From Tetranychus cinnabarinus (taxonomy: Eukaryota; Arthropoda; Arachnida; Trombidiformes; Tetranychidae): DNA of 64,000 nucleotides. The DNA lies in contig WHVY01000004.1 in NCBI GenBank assembly GCA_022266195.1, positions 4,543,501-4,607,500 of the forward strand. The letters run 5' to 3'. The notes under the pieces are model-generated. The model searched no databases, was not told the origin of the DNA, and worked only from the letters and a program-made list of their open reading frames with translations. Below, one piece after another: positions 34,131 through 43,541 of this stretch. Made by a program: the position numbers and the translations under genes. How positions within the stretch are numbered: the stretch's first letter is position 1; every line of letters starts with the position of its first letter.

Positions 34131-34607
34131 TTAATAGAGTGGTGGTTGTCGAGTTCTATTCTCTCTTGCATGGTTTTTAGCGTGTTCCTTGAGCAGATCC
34201 ATGATCGGGTTCTCAAAAGCTGGTGGGGTTTCCTTTTTTCCGACCACCCAATAAAAGAGATCCCAGTCATTTGAAGGTCCGTTGATGAGACTGTCATAAA
34301 CATCCAACTGCTGAGCATCAAATGTATTTAAGTAGCGATGGGCGAAAGTACTAAGAATTAAATCGTTCTCAAGCATACCTCTTTTGCGACTCTGGTAAAG
34401 TAAACGAGCTCGTTTCACTTCGATACTTTCATTGAAACGTTGATACATTGGTATTGGAGGTTCAGTAGATTCACAAGATTCAACATAATTGTCCTTGTCA
34501 TTGTTATTACCACTGGAGAACCAGCGATTTGACGCCAACTGTGGTGAGCCTAGAGATAAAATTCTCACAGGATAGGTAGAGGCACTTAAAATCAATGATT
34601 TAAACAT
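34131..34607 (-). CDS. SDHAF2: Succinate dehydrogenase assembly factor 2, mitochondrial (Sdh5)
   Basis: 158 residues in one exon. ATG 34607 was chosen because the frame extension upstream lacks an ATG. The protein promotes FAD attachment to the succinate dehydrogenase flavoprotein in the mitochondrial matrix. The N-terminus is basic and Ser-rich (MFKSLILSASTYPVRIL), fitting a mitochondrial targeting peptide. The conserved core reads RARLLYQSRKRGMLEND, FAHRYL, YDSLINGPSNDWDLFYW and ends LLKEHAKN, matching the family's RGM-E and DWDLYYW signatures. Length fits the family (about 160). The start lies 347 bp from the start of retroelement 2 ORF1 on the opposite strand. Confidence 0.95.
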   Translation of the reverse strand: MFKSLILSASTYPVRILSLGSPQLASNRWFSSGNNNDKDNYVESCESTEPPIPMYQRFNESIEVKRARLLYQSRKRGMLENDLILSTFAHRYLNTFDAQQLDVYDSLINGPSNDWDLFYWVVGKKETPPAFENPIMDLLKEHAKNHARENRTRQPPLY

Positions 34608-34953
34608 TTTAATCAATTAAGAGAGGTCAGAATAATTAAATAATTGTATAATTTGCGTTTCATTTAAACTCTTTAACGAATTGGCATGCGCAGCAAATTT
34701 TCATCACAAGATGGCGCATATCTTTTTTATCGGTTTAAAGAGTAAACCGATTTGTAGCCACTCTGACTAATCTGAGGTTTCCTAAAGGTTGATTTTACCT
34801 GAAATTTACCTGTAACTTACCTGTAATAAATCTTACTTTACAAACAATTGCCAACATTTTGCTTACATACTGTGTTGAACATCAACGAATTTTAAAATCT
34901 AAAATTGTACGAACGTGTATTGAGAAATCAAATCATCACCTATACGATCCAAC
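34608..34953. promoter_or_regulatory. Divergent promoter region, SDHAF2 / retroelement 2
   Basis: 346 bp between two divergent start codons. It contains AAGATGGCGC at 34708-34717, like the YY1-type element of housekeeping promoters, and three TACCTG repeats (34796-34823). Which part belongs to the element's own 5' UTR cannot be told. Confidence 0.5.
34796..34823 (-). repeat. Three CAGGTA boxes at 11-bp spacing
   Basis: TACCTG at 34796, 34807 and 34818 (CAGGTA on the minus strand, two of them in the TTACAGGTAA context). The spacing is one helical turn. Confidence 0.6.
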
Positions 34954-36325
34954 ATGGACAAAACTAAAATGGATGAAATCTCCAAATTAATGGTAAGTCT
35001 TGAGACTCTATAACTGTCTTTTTTCCAATTTCATACACTCTAATTAAAACACAAAGACAACAAAACTTCACAAAGACACAACATCTTCCATAAAACACAA
35101 AATTATATCTCGCCTTGCGACTCACACATAAAATTAATATACAATTTATTTCAAACTATTATACTCACTCTTATAGGAACAAACTCAATGGTCTGAACTA
35201 GAAATGATAAACTTTGTTGAATTGACGACAAATTTGCCAAATGAAAAAGAGGATTTTGAGCTCCTTACTCCATTCCTATCCAACTCGAAATTTTTTCACA
35301 TGGTCTCCACCATCTACAATGATCCAAATTGGCAAAAACAAGCTAAGGATGGAGAAATAACTATCTTGTCCAAGCTACTAAAAACTTGTGGTATATATAT
35401 AGCCAGCTCTGTGGTAAATGTATCAAACCCGTCGATGCTTGACACACTATCCATGAGTAGGAATAAGATTGAGCAAAGCCTGGCCCAAAACCTTGCCACT
35501 GTTAGGATTGTGCCTAAAACTTGGTACATGATAGATAAACTATATGTTCTGCATACAGCCATTGTCAAGATTTCTGTCCTCAAAGACAAACCCACAATGA
35601 CAATTGCTGCTCAGATTCAAGAAGAAATTGAGAAACTTATGATGTCAAACATCGACTCGGGTATAAAAGTCAAACAGATTGTTCCGAGTGTACAATGTTG
35701 TAAGGTCAGGTTCGTCACATCTACTCATAGAAACACTTTTGTTCAGTTTGTTAAAGAACAACGTCCGACTTGGACCTGTGAGGCTCAGGAAATCAGGCAA
35801 CCGCAAATCAGACTTAGAGCAGTTAAATATTTCGATCCTCAGACAGAACTATCTCGTGAACAATTTATTAGAATGCTAGAAACTCTTAACGATTGGCCGG
35901 TAGACAAAACTGTCAACAAGGTCATCTCGTATAATCAATCAGTTCAGGGAAAGGCCATCATCGGTCATGATATAATACTTCAAATATTACCAGCAATCAG
36001 GGAGAAAATAGAAAGAAGTGCAGGGATTGTCAACGTAGGATACTCATCAATTGATGCAGTAGATTACTTTGGCCTAAGACTCTGCAAGAAATGCGCTAGA
36101 TATGGACACCTCCAAACTAGATGTAAATCTATGTTTCGATGTGGTCATTGCGGTAAAAATCATAAAAACTTCTGTCCAATCTTAAACACTCCTTTGGAAT
36201 GGTTCTGTCCCAACTGTAAAAAGACAGGCCATAATGCATTTCAAACGAGTTGCAAAACATTTTTAGAGCGATTACGAATCGAGCTTGAAAAGATTAATTA
36301 TCCCTATGAGTTAATTATGGCCTGA
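34954..36325 (+). CDS. LINE ORF1 (gag-like), spliced
   Basis: 395 residues from exons 34954-34992 and 35177-36325, phase 0 (TTAATG|GTAAGTCTT; TTATAG|GAACAA). The first exon gives 13 residues starting MDKTKMDEIS. The 3' part holds AVDYFG and three zinc knuckles: CKKCARYGHLQTRC, CGHCGKNHKNFC and CPNCKKTGHNAFQTSC, suited to binding the element RNA. Unspliced RNA would give only about 20 codons (stop soon after MVSLETL). The 184 bp intron matches element 1 in position, first nine bases, and the distance of nine codons from acceptor to the internal Met. The homology with element 1 ORF1 is clear but distant. Confidence 0.85.
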
Positions 36326-36703
36326 ATGAGCAACATTGCAACAACTCTTATCTTAAATCAACTGACTGAAATCCAAAACTTTCCTTATCTCCTTCTGACT
36401 TTTCATTACCATAACACAGAGAAAGCTATATTTGCCTAGTCTGACTGGCGCAGTTGATAAACTCTGACTAAACATTTTGCAACTTCAAACTGAAATTTGA
36501 TTCCCTCTCTTATCATTATTCTCTACTTTCTCTTTGTACCCTTTGTACTCAATTCATCGCCGCCTAAACTATTACAAATCTTCAATGTATTTGCGACTGT
36601 GCTAATTGAGAATAAAAGAATTAACAAATTCAAATGAACGATTAGTCAAACCTTTTCTTCCGACAACAAAACATTCTTATCCTTTTAGATTTCCAAATAA
36701 ACA
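36326..36703 (+). other. Spacer between ORF1 and ORF1b of retroelement 2
   Basis: 378 bp. It ends in a pyrimidine-rich run and TTTTAG at about 36683-36688, 15 bp before the ORF1b ATG, which looks like a splice acceptor. ORF1b may therefore be expressed from its own spliced RNA; the upstream donor is not known. In element 1 the equivalent place is occupied by the two cargo genes. Confidence 0.45.
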
Positions 36704-37567
36704 ATGAGTCTTGTTAATCAAATTCATAGAGAGCTTCAAGCTCAGCGATTAAATTGGATCTGTGCTACCGGAATTCCTATCAAATATGATGTGATCCTTA
36801 CTCCCCTAGATTCCAACAAAAATTTAATAACTGATTACAACATTATTGATGAGGAATTAAATAAAGTAAAACGTCAAATTATCAATGTCGATACTAAAAT
36901 ATGGTACATTGTTCATAAATCTGGCTACACCATCATTGGATTTTACGATCGGCTAAAAGCTCCGGAATTCATTTATCGTGTTTTTCAACTCCTACCAAAC
37001 TGGAAAGTACATGTTATTTCTCCAAACAAGCCTTCCATCTACTTCTTCGTCCGAATCAAGCCCTCAAGTGAAAGACTTGACCATCTCACAAATCAGGTTA
37101 TCCGTGGAAACAATCTAATAAGAGACGCTGATACTGAGGTTACGAATATTGCTTATGAAAATCGCCAAGGTGTAAACTTGACTAAGATAACCTTAAACAT
37201 CAGCCCTCGTAACAGAGAAAAGATTTTGGATAATGACGGCAAAATTTATTTTATGAACAAAGCGTCTTCAGCTTATGACAACATTGGTCTCGTCTATTGT
37301 GTCAACTGCCAGTCTTTGAATCACACCGTCGAATCGTGTACTTCTCCCGCGAAGTGTCCAATCTGTCTCCAAAGTCATATCGGAGTTTGTCCCTATTTTT
37401 TCCTGTCCACAAACAGATGTGCTTCTTGTCCTGAATATCTCAACTTTGGTCATAACACCTTCACCAAAGAGTGTCCATCTCTAATTGCTAAAGCAAAGCA
37501 ACTAACTCTTCCCATTTCCTTAAACTACCGATGGATAATGATTCCGAGCCACCCCTCTCTCTTTTAA
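36704..37567 (+). CDS. LINE ORF1b, second gag-like protein
   Basis: 287 residues, ATG 36704, uninterrupted. The C-terminal third repeats the ORF1 pattern: a structured ISPRNREKILDN segment, then zinc-knuckle-like groups CVNCQSLNHTVESC, CPICLQSHIGVC and CASCPEYLNFGHNTFTKEC. It therefore looks like a tandem, diverged duplicate of the gag-like ORF1 of the same element. Its last 37 bp overlap ORF2 in another frame, so ORF2 may be reached by reinitiation or leaky scanning. The counterpart in element 1 is 23060-22154. Confidence 0.8.
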   Translation: MSLVNQIHRELQAQRLNWICATGIPIKYDVILTPLDSNKNLITDYNIIDEELNKVKRQIINVDTKIWYIVHKSGYTIIGFYDRLKAPEFIYRVFQLLPNWKVHVISPNKPSIYFFVRIKPSSERLDHLTNQVIRGNNLIRDADTEVTNIAYENRQGVNLTKITLNISPRNREKILDNDGKIYFMNKASSAYDNIGLVYCVNCQSLNHTVESCTSPAKCPICLQSHIGVCPYFFLSTNRCASCPEYLNFGHNTFTKECPSLIAKAKQLTLPISLNYRWIMIPSHPSLF

Positions 37568-40500
37568 AGATCGGAATGCTAAATGTTCGTAAAAATTCTG
37601 GTCTGACACAGTCAATCATTGATCAGGTCCTCATTGATGATCAAACCTGCTTTGTCATCACGGAAGCTAATCGTGGAACCTCTTTAAAATATTCAAGGAA
37701 CCATCAGGTTGTATATAATGATCAAACAATGCTTGTTATCGGTAGAGAGTTAACAATTATCGGAATTGATAACACTCACAAAAACATTATTATCTCATTA
37801 TTAGAGTCACATAATTTCCAAATCTTGCTCATTGCTGCTTATTTTGTCCCTACCCTTCCCCTTATTCATAGTGAAATGCTAAAAACCTTCCGTTCTATCA
37901 TTTCAAGATATAAAGATTTCCCTCTATTTGTAGCGACTGACTCGAATGTCTCATCTCTTTTATGGTCCCTTAAACCAGCGTATAATACCAGAGATAAGGC
38001 ATTTGAGAAAATTCTTGTTGATTTTGATCTTAAATTAGGTAATGACAGTCCGTCAGAGGAAAATTACACCTTCTTACGTGGCTGTCGAAAGTCATGGATT
38101 GATCTGTTTTTATATAAAAATATTCAAACACATCAAATGACTTATCATGATGTTATTACTGATCATCGCTTCATTGAAATTAGTGTTCACATGAGCAGGA
38201 TAACTTATGAAAAACAGAAGAAGCAATGTCTTCGCAAAATCCACAACTTTTCGTGTCGAAATTTTCCTTTAAACCCAAGCTTCAGCGACATCGACAGATT
38301 CTTTCAAAATTTACTAACCCATCCGTTAAACACTCAAAAGAGCTTTCCTGTTCCTTTTAAAAACTCATCTGAGAATAAACAAATTACTAGAATAAAAAGA
38401 AAACTCAGGAAACTCAAGCAACTCCCTAAAAATGACAATAATCAAAAGACAATTAGCGATTTGATCATGAAGATCAGGCAAATCAGAATAAATAAGGAAA
38501 AGAAATTTTTCAGATTTTTATGGAAAGCCAAAAATAAACCCAAAATCTTTTGGCCTGTTATCAAAAGATTTATCTCGAACAGAACGCTAAATACTCTTGA
38601 TCAGATTCTTGGTAGTCGTACTGGTCTCAATGAGGTCCTGAGCGATTTCTCTCCCAACAAACCTCATTTTGGCCCGCTCTCTCCACTAGGAGATGCACAT
38701 CTTGAGCACTGGGAGATTGCACAAATTCATAACATGCATTTTAAGAAAACGTCAGGTTATTCAGATGATTTCAATCTCTCTGACTGGACTCTATTTTTTA
38801 ATAACAACAAACAAACAATTGTAGAAGCTATTTCATTTTGTTTCTCTATTGCCTACATCCCTCAGCCTATTAAAATCTATGGAGCAACCTTTCTTCCGAA
38901 GCCGAATGGCCAATTTCGCACAATCAGAATCCCTAATTTCTTGATCAAAATATTTGATAGACTGCTATGCAATCGTTTAAAACCTATTTTATCATCCTTA
39001 CTTCTCCCTGACAGTCAATTTGCGTACCAATCTAATGTTAGCAACGATGATCTTCATGTATCCTTAATTGAAAATTTTCCCAACGATATGATAATATTAC
39101 AACTTGACATGTCCAAAGCGTTCGATACTGTTGACCTACAGTATCTGTGGCCGCGGCTGGACAGAGCACTAGGTAATAGTACTACTTTGATGTTAAAACA
39201 GATGGTTTCGAACCGTTGGCTGAGAACCAAAGTGGGAAATAAACCGCTATACAAAAATGATTCAATTGGTGTTCCTCAGGGTTCATCCCTGGGTCCCCTA
39301 TTATTCATCTTAGCTTTAGACCGCTCAATTCGTCAACTTTCTGAATACCCTAAAATACACTCAATAAAATCCTTTGCCGATGACATAAGCATTGTTTGTG
39401 ACTTTAAAGACATTGATGAAATATTACAAATTGCCTCTTATTCCCTTAATGAAATTTCCCTTAAACTTAACACTTCTAAAACAAAAATTTTAACATATAA
39501 CCAGCCCAAACAAAATATAATAACTGGTAAACAACTATTATCGAGCCTGACCAAAACCAATTTGAAACAAATCCTAAACTTAGCTGCCAAAAAGATTGTA
39601 GGCCTGGAACATCAGATCAGCAGACTCCCCGTATTTTATCAGAAAATCATTCTCAACTCCTACTCCCAACATATGTGCTACTCATTATCCCCGTCAATAT
39701 TATACAAAAACCATGATTATCTCTCTCTTTTCAAACTAATAGACAGAACTGCACTCCAACTACACAAAAAATTACTGAACCTTAAGAACCAATCATCAGT
39801 TCACACTTCCACAGTTGTTTATGGAATTGCTCACCCGATGTTGTCATGGCTGAAAAACTGCTCAAAAAGTATCATTAAATGCTCTTCTGACTTGACCTCC
39901 TGGCCTTTTCTCTGCATCATTGAACCACTACCGACTTTCCTTAAACAATCATTAAATATTGAAGATTTTAAGAAAAAAGAAGTTCAAACTCCATTAGGGA
40001 CAGTTATTTCTATCAAAATAAAAAAGACACTGATTGCGATTTATTTTAATACTTCCCCTTTATCTGTTATCCCGACTGTTCCCCAAAAATCTCTTGTTTC
40101 GCACCTCCTAACAGGCCTCATGATGGCGATCAATCTGTCTAACCAGCAGACAAACATATTCACATTTGTTATAAACAAAAACTGGACACGCTCACTCACC
40201 TCAAATACCATGCAAGATGTCAGATCCATACTGAACACGAGCACTAACCGCTGGTTTTGGACGCAGACAGAGGAAAAGTTTTCAACAACTGACATACAAA
40301 TTGACTCACTTCCTATCTCCCAACCCGGTCAACTAATTACCAGGTCTGATTTCCAGAAAAATATGGACGCAGCCTTCCAGTCTCTTGTAACGTCTTTCAT
40401 TGATCCTGATTCTCACATATTGCTGTTCTTTTCCCCTGAACAATCTGTTATACCTTACAATAGAATAGGAAAACACACAGCGAGAGCGGTTCAGAGTCTA

Positions 40501-40743
40501 ATTTCTAATTTTAACATGAAAGTAAAAATGATCTCCTGGCATAAGAAGAAAGAACGTTCAGTCAAACACTATCTTTGTGAGTGTGAACAAATGAAAATCT
40601 TTACGCTGGGACGACAAAACTGGCGCTTTAATGGAAATACCAAACATGACCAACAAATAGTTGAAATCATTATGTGTATCTGTACTGTGCTTGACCAAAA
40701 ACTTCCAAACAAACTGTTCCAATATGAAAACTTTGATGTATAA
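37531..40743 (+). CDS. LINE ORF2: APE-type endonuclease and reverse transcriptase
   Basis: 1070 residues, ATG 37531, intact. Endonuclease: IGMLNVRKN, VITEANRG, VATDSNVSS, SWIDLFLY and ITDHRFIEI supply the expected Asn, Glu, Asp and His residues. Reverse transcriptase: YGATFLPKPNG, ILQLDMSKAFDTVD, GVPQGSSLGPLLFILALD and KSFADDISIV, with all three catalytic Asp present. The C-terminus holds HYLCECEQM, similar to the His/Cys segment after the RT of many LINEs. No RNase H was seen. An intact frame through 3.2 kb suggests recent activity or selection. Confidence 0.92.
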   Translation: MDNDSEPPLSLLKIGMLNVRKNSGLTQSIIDQVLIDDQTCFVITEANRGTSLKYSRNHQVVYNDQTMLVIGRELTIIGIDNTHKNIIISLLESHNFQILLIAAYFVPTLPLIHSEMLKTFRSIISRYKDFPLFVATDSNVSSLLWSLKPAYNTRDKAFEKILVDFDLKLGNDSPSEENYTFLRGCRKSWIDLFLYKNIQTHQMTYHDVITDHRFIEISVHMSRITYEKQKKQCLRKIHNFSCRNFPLNPSFSDIDRFFQNLLTHPLNTQKSFPVPFKNSSENKQITRIKRKLRKLKQLPKNDNNQKTISDLIMKIRQIRINKEKKFFRFLWKAKNKPKIFWPVIKRFISNRTLNTLDQILGSRTGLNEVLSDFSPNKPHFGPLSPLGDAHLEHWEIAQIHNMHFKKTSGYSDDFNLSDWTLFFNNNKQTIVEAISFCFSIAYIPQPIKIYGATFLPKPNGQFRTIRIPNFLIKIFDRLLCNRLKPILSSLLLPDSQFAYQSNVSNDDLHVSLIENFPNDMIILQLDMSKAFDTVDLQYLWPRLDRALGNSTTLMLKQMVSNRWLRTKVGNKPLYKNDSIGVPQGSSLGPLLFILALDRSIRQLSEYPKIHSIKSFADDISIVCDFKDIDEILQIASYSLNEISLKLNTSKTKILTYNQPKQNIITGKQLLSSLTKTNLKQILNLAAKKIVGLEHQISRLPVFYQKIILNSYSQHMCYSLSPSILYKNHDYLSLFKLIDRTALQLHKKLLNLKNQSSVHTSTVVYGIAHPMLSWLKNCSKSIIKCSSDLTSWPFLCIIEPLPTFLKQSLNIEDFKKKEVQTPLGTVISIKIKKTLIAIYFNTSPLSVIPTVPQKSLVSHLLTGLMMAINLSNQQTNIFTFVINKNWTRSLTSNTMQDVRSILNTSTNRWFWTQTEEKFSTTDIQIDSLPISQPGQLITRSDFQKNMDAAFQSLVTSFIDPDSHILLFFSPEQSVIPYNRIGKHTARAVQSLISNFNMKVKMISWHKKKERSVKHYLCECEQMKIFTLGRQNWRFNGNTKHDQQIVEIIMCICTVLDQKLPNKLFQYENFDV

Positions 40744-40800
40744 CTTCACCTTATTAAGCCACACTTGTATTCAAACACTCCGCTTTGTAAATTACTCTCA

Positions 40801-40877
40801 TCCCTCAATTGAGGGAGCCTCGATGCTGACTTCCAGCATTAATACGGTAGTCCACCGTATAGAGACTGTAGAGAGTC
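40801..40877 (+). other. Array of four stem-loops in the 3' UTR of retroelement 2
   Basis: A perfect 16-bp palindrome (TCCCTCAATTGAGGGA, 40801-40816). Then ATGCTG/CAGCAT (40823-40839, 5-nt loop), ATACGGT/ACCGTAT (40842-40860, 5-nt loop) and GACT/AGTC (40864-40877, 6-nt loop). They begin 58 bp after the ORF2 stop and precede AATAAAA near 40895. Confidence 0.75.
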
Positions 40878-41052
40878 ACGTTATTATTACTCTAAATAAA
40901 ATTCCCAGTCAGTTGTCATCATCACAAAATGCTCATTCATAAATTGAATTTATTGTAATCAAGTAAATTTTAAATTGTTTATTTCATTATCTTGTCATTC
41001 TATAGTGCTTTGCTTCTTAGTTTAAATTAAGTTTGAGTTAATACAATCCATC
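40878..41052 (+). promoter_or_regulatory. Element 3' end and GTF2E2 5' flank
   Basis: Short AT-rich interval from the retroelement's AATAAAA to the GTF2E2 ATG. The GTF2E2 promoter must lie here or within the element's 3' UTR. Confidence 0.4.
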
Positions 41053-41901
41053 ATGGATCCTGCCTTATTGAAAGCCAGGGAAGCTTTCAAGAAGAAAGCT
41101 ATATCCACACCTGCTATTGAAGTAAAAAGGCCAGCTAGTTATGTGCATGATGGAGGAAAAGAATCAAATAAGAAGAGTCGTAAAAGTGCTCCTGCTCCTG
41201 TAATAGAAAAATCCTTCGACTTCAAAAAATTTAAACCGACATCAAATGCTAATTTTGCTTGCCTTGCTAAAATTGTCAAATACATGAAGCAAAGATATCT
41301 TGATGGTGATAATGAACCGCTTACTCTTGAGGAAATGTTGGACGAAACTAACCAATTGGATTTGGCACCAAGACAGCGACAATGGCTAGCCACTGAAGCG
41401 CTTAGGAACAATCCTAAGGTGGATATTACAGAGGACGGAGAGAAATATTTTTATAAGCCAATTTTCCCTTTAAAAGATAAAAAGTCTTTACTACGATTGT
41501 TGGATAAATATGACCAAAGAGGAATGGGAGGTATCGCATTGGAGGATATACAAGAGTCACTTCCTAATGCTGATAGGTGTATAAAAGCTCTTGGAGAAGC
41601 CATAATAATACTTACTAGACCTACGGATAAAAAGAAAATTTTATATTACAATGATCGTTCCATTCATTTTAAAGTTGACGAAGACTTTCAAAAACTTTGG
41701 AGAAGTGTAGCTGTCGATGGTTTAGATGATGCAAAAATTGAAGAGTATTTAGAGAAACATGGTATTACCTCAATGAAAGATATTGGTGGTAAACCTGTCA
41801 ACCCAATTCAAAGGAGGAAAAAGCCCACTTCGAAGAAACCTAGGACATTCAAGAAACACAACGAGCATATGGGTGATATTCTGCAAGATTACAACGGGTA
41901 A
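41053..41901 (+). CDS. GTF2E2: Transcription initiation factor IIE subunit beta
   Basis: 282 residues, single exon, ATG 41053. TFIIE-beta joins TFIIE-alpha in the RNA polymerase II pre-initiation complex and helps open the promoter. The N-terminal ALLKAREAFKKKA matches the family's start. The core winged-helix region begins ANFACLAKIVKYMKQRY, with LTLEEMLDETNQL and YKPIFPLKDKKSLLRLLD, and the second winged helix has GMGGIALEDIQESLPNA. The C-terminal basic tail is RRKKPTSKKPRTFKKHN. Length matches animal orthologs (about 290). Confidence 0.96.
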   Translation: MDPALLKAREAFKKKAISTPAIEVKRPASYVHDGGKESNKKSRKSAPAPVIEKSFDFKKFKPTSNANFACLAKIVKYMKQRYLDGDNEPLTLEEMLDETNQLDLAPRQRQWLATEALRNNPKVDITEDGEKYFYKPIFPLKDKKSLLRLLDKYDQRGMGGIALEDIQESLPNADRCIKALGEAIIILTRPTDKKKILYYNDRSIHFKVDEDFQKLWRSVAVDGLDDAKIEEYLEKHGITSMKDIGGKPVNPIQRRKKPTSKKPRTFKKHNEHMGDILQDYNG

Positions 41902-42374
41902 CTGTTGTCTTAGCAGTTTAGCAAAATTTGTAAAAACCGTGTAGTTTATGTATTTATACAATTTATTGAACAAAAAGTAATAAATTGACACTTGTATACT
42001 AATACTTTTACTCTCCTTACATCTTAATGAATATCCAGCTAATATTTGGTGCATCTTTAAGCAAAAATTTTACATTGAAAAGTCATTCACTTTACTGGAA
42101 CTGACAATTAAAAAAGGATGCAGTGTTAAGAATCAGTGTAAACAGTGTGAAATAAAAAATCAAGCCAATACTCGCGATAGAAATGATTTTTTCGAGCGCT
42201 TCAAAAACTTACAATAAATAGTCCTAAGATTCCCTTTTGAAAGTATCTTAGCAGGCAAAGATCTACTGAATAAATTCAATTTAATTGAAATATAATGGAG
42301 GGACCAATATCATGAGAAAGTGAGATATAACGAATAAACTAATTTACAATCGGAAACTGCTTTTCTGCTCTCAC
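41902..42374. other. GTF2E2 3' flank
   Basis: Contains AATAAA about 80 bp after the stop and one isolated (NAATT)n copy at 42272-42290. No coding segment was recognised. Confidence 0.5.
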
Positions 42375-42949
42375 AGATGGAGTTAATAGATACTAGAGAA
42401 ATGTTTACATTGTTTTGATTACCGGGTTTTCGTAAAAAGTGCATGCTACTTCAGTATTAATTTCAATTTAAATCATATTAATCTAGTAATACTTATTTTT
42501 GTGTCTACAATTAACGCTAATTATATATTAAAATGGCTTCTTCATTAATGCCTTTGAATCCTAAACCATTTCTTAATGGTTTAACTGGTAAGGCAGTTGT
42601 AGTCAAACTGAAATGGGGTATGGAATATAAAGGTTACCTTGTTAGTACCGACAACTATATGAATTTACAGGTAAGTCTAACTGTTATGTACTTATTTATT
42701 GATTATTTTACTCATTACATAATCTAACAATGTAAGAATAAAGTTCTATGATTTTTCATTACCAATTAATCGTTTAAAAACTATGTCTTTTGATAGTTGG
42801 CCAATGCAGAGGAATTTGTTGGTGGTAACTTTGTTGGAAATATTGGTGAAATTTTGATTCGATGTAACAATGTACTATACGTAAAAGGGGTCGAAGAAGA
42901 AGAAGAAGAAGACGGGGAAATGAGAGAATAACAAGAAAGCGAAAATCAA
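42375..42949 (+). repeat. Segmental duplication, copy A (SNRPF unit)
   Basis: About 575 bp, nearly identical to 46649-47217, starting at AGATGGAGTTAATAG in the promoter and ending just past the stop codon. It includes promoter, both exons and the intron, so the duplication was at DNA level. Confidence 0.9.
42533..42931 (+). CDS. SNRPF: Small nuclear ribonucleoprotein F (SmF), copy A
   Basis: 90 residues from exons 42533-42670 and 42797-42931 (CAG|GTAAGT; GATAG|TTG), phase 0. It is one of the seven Sm ring proteins on U1, U2, U4 and U5 snRNAs. The Sm1 motif covers KAVVVKLKWGMEYKGYLVSTDNYMN and the Sm2 motif NNVLYVKG. The C-terminus is an acidic EEEEEED stretch. Length fits the family (86 in human). 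The protein equals that of copy B as far as can be read; the differences seen are synonymous. Confidence 0.95.
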
Positions 42950-43541
42950 AGATCAAACTCCCGATGCTATTCACATATTCGTATACAATTTTGTTTCCTC
43001 GTTATTTGTCATTTCATTTCATTTTGTAAACCGCATCTATTGCTGTCAATGATAGCTTTCACGATTAATTTATGAAGCTATAAAATGACACAATTTATTT
43101 TTTTTGCTTTAAAAGTCTTGGAAATGCCAAAAAATAAATAAAATTGTTCTAAAATATATTTCCTATCAAAATAAAGTATTCAAGTTTTTTTTCTTGTACT
43201 TATAGGGAATCTGACAATATTAGCAATATTGCTGTGAATCGATCAAATTGATAGAGTTAAAAAATATTTTCTTGTTGAAATTGAGATGTCATCAAAATGT
43301 TCAAGGAAAATAACTTTTCTGGATTTAGTATTTCGCGCCTTACGCTGGCGATAAATTTATTTATTATAGTATCTTTTTCTACTAATAGGTGCCGGTGTGT
43401 TTTATGCAGAAGATTGAAGTCCAGAACTTGAAATTGTTTACATTTTTTCTTTATTAATTTCAATCGGTGTTATTGTAATTTATCTTTGCATTAGATTTTT
43501 TTACCTTGTTTATAAGCTTACTCTTATTATCTAGTTACACC
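42950..43541. other. Spacer SNRPF-A to SF3A2
   Basis: SNRPF-A 3' UTR and SF3A2 5' flank. AT-rich; several AATAAA signals near 43130-43180. No other feature was seen. Confidence 0.5.

Larger units (their letters stand above)
34954..40940 (+). mobile_element. LINE-like retroelement 2, apparently intact
   Basis: About 6 kb on the plus strand with the same plan as retroelement 1: start-proximal intron, ORF1 (34954-36325), ORF1b (36704-37567), overlapping ORF2 (37531-40743) and a 3' UTR with stem-loops. All frames are open. It sits between SDHAF2 (-) and GTF2E2 (+), whose start codons are 6.4 kb apart. There is no cargo gene and no cluster of (NAATT)n copies. The 5' end is upstream of 34954 and the 3' end is near 40900-40950; no target-site duplication or poly(A) run could be defined. 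Confidence 0.75.

Noticed and set aside
40558..40942. Short ORFs around the end of retroelement 2
   Set aside because: They overlap the ORF2 tail and the stem-loop array in other frames, with no domain.
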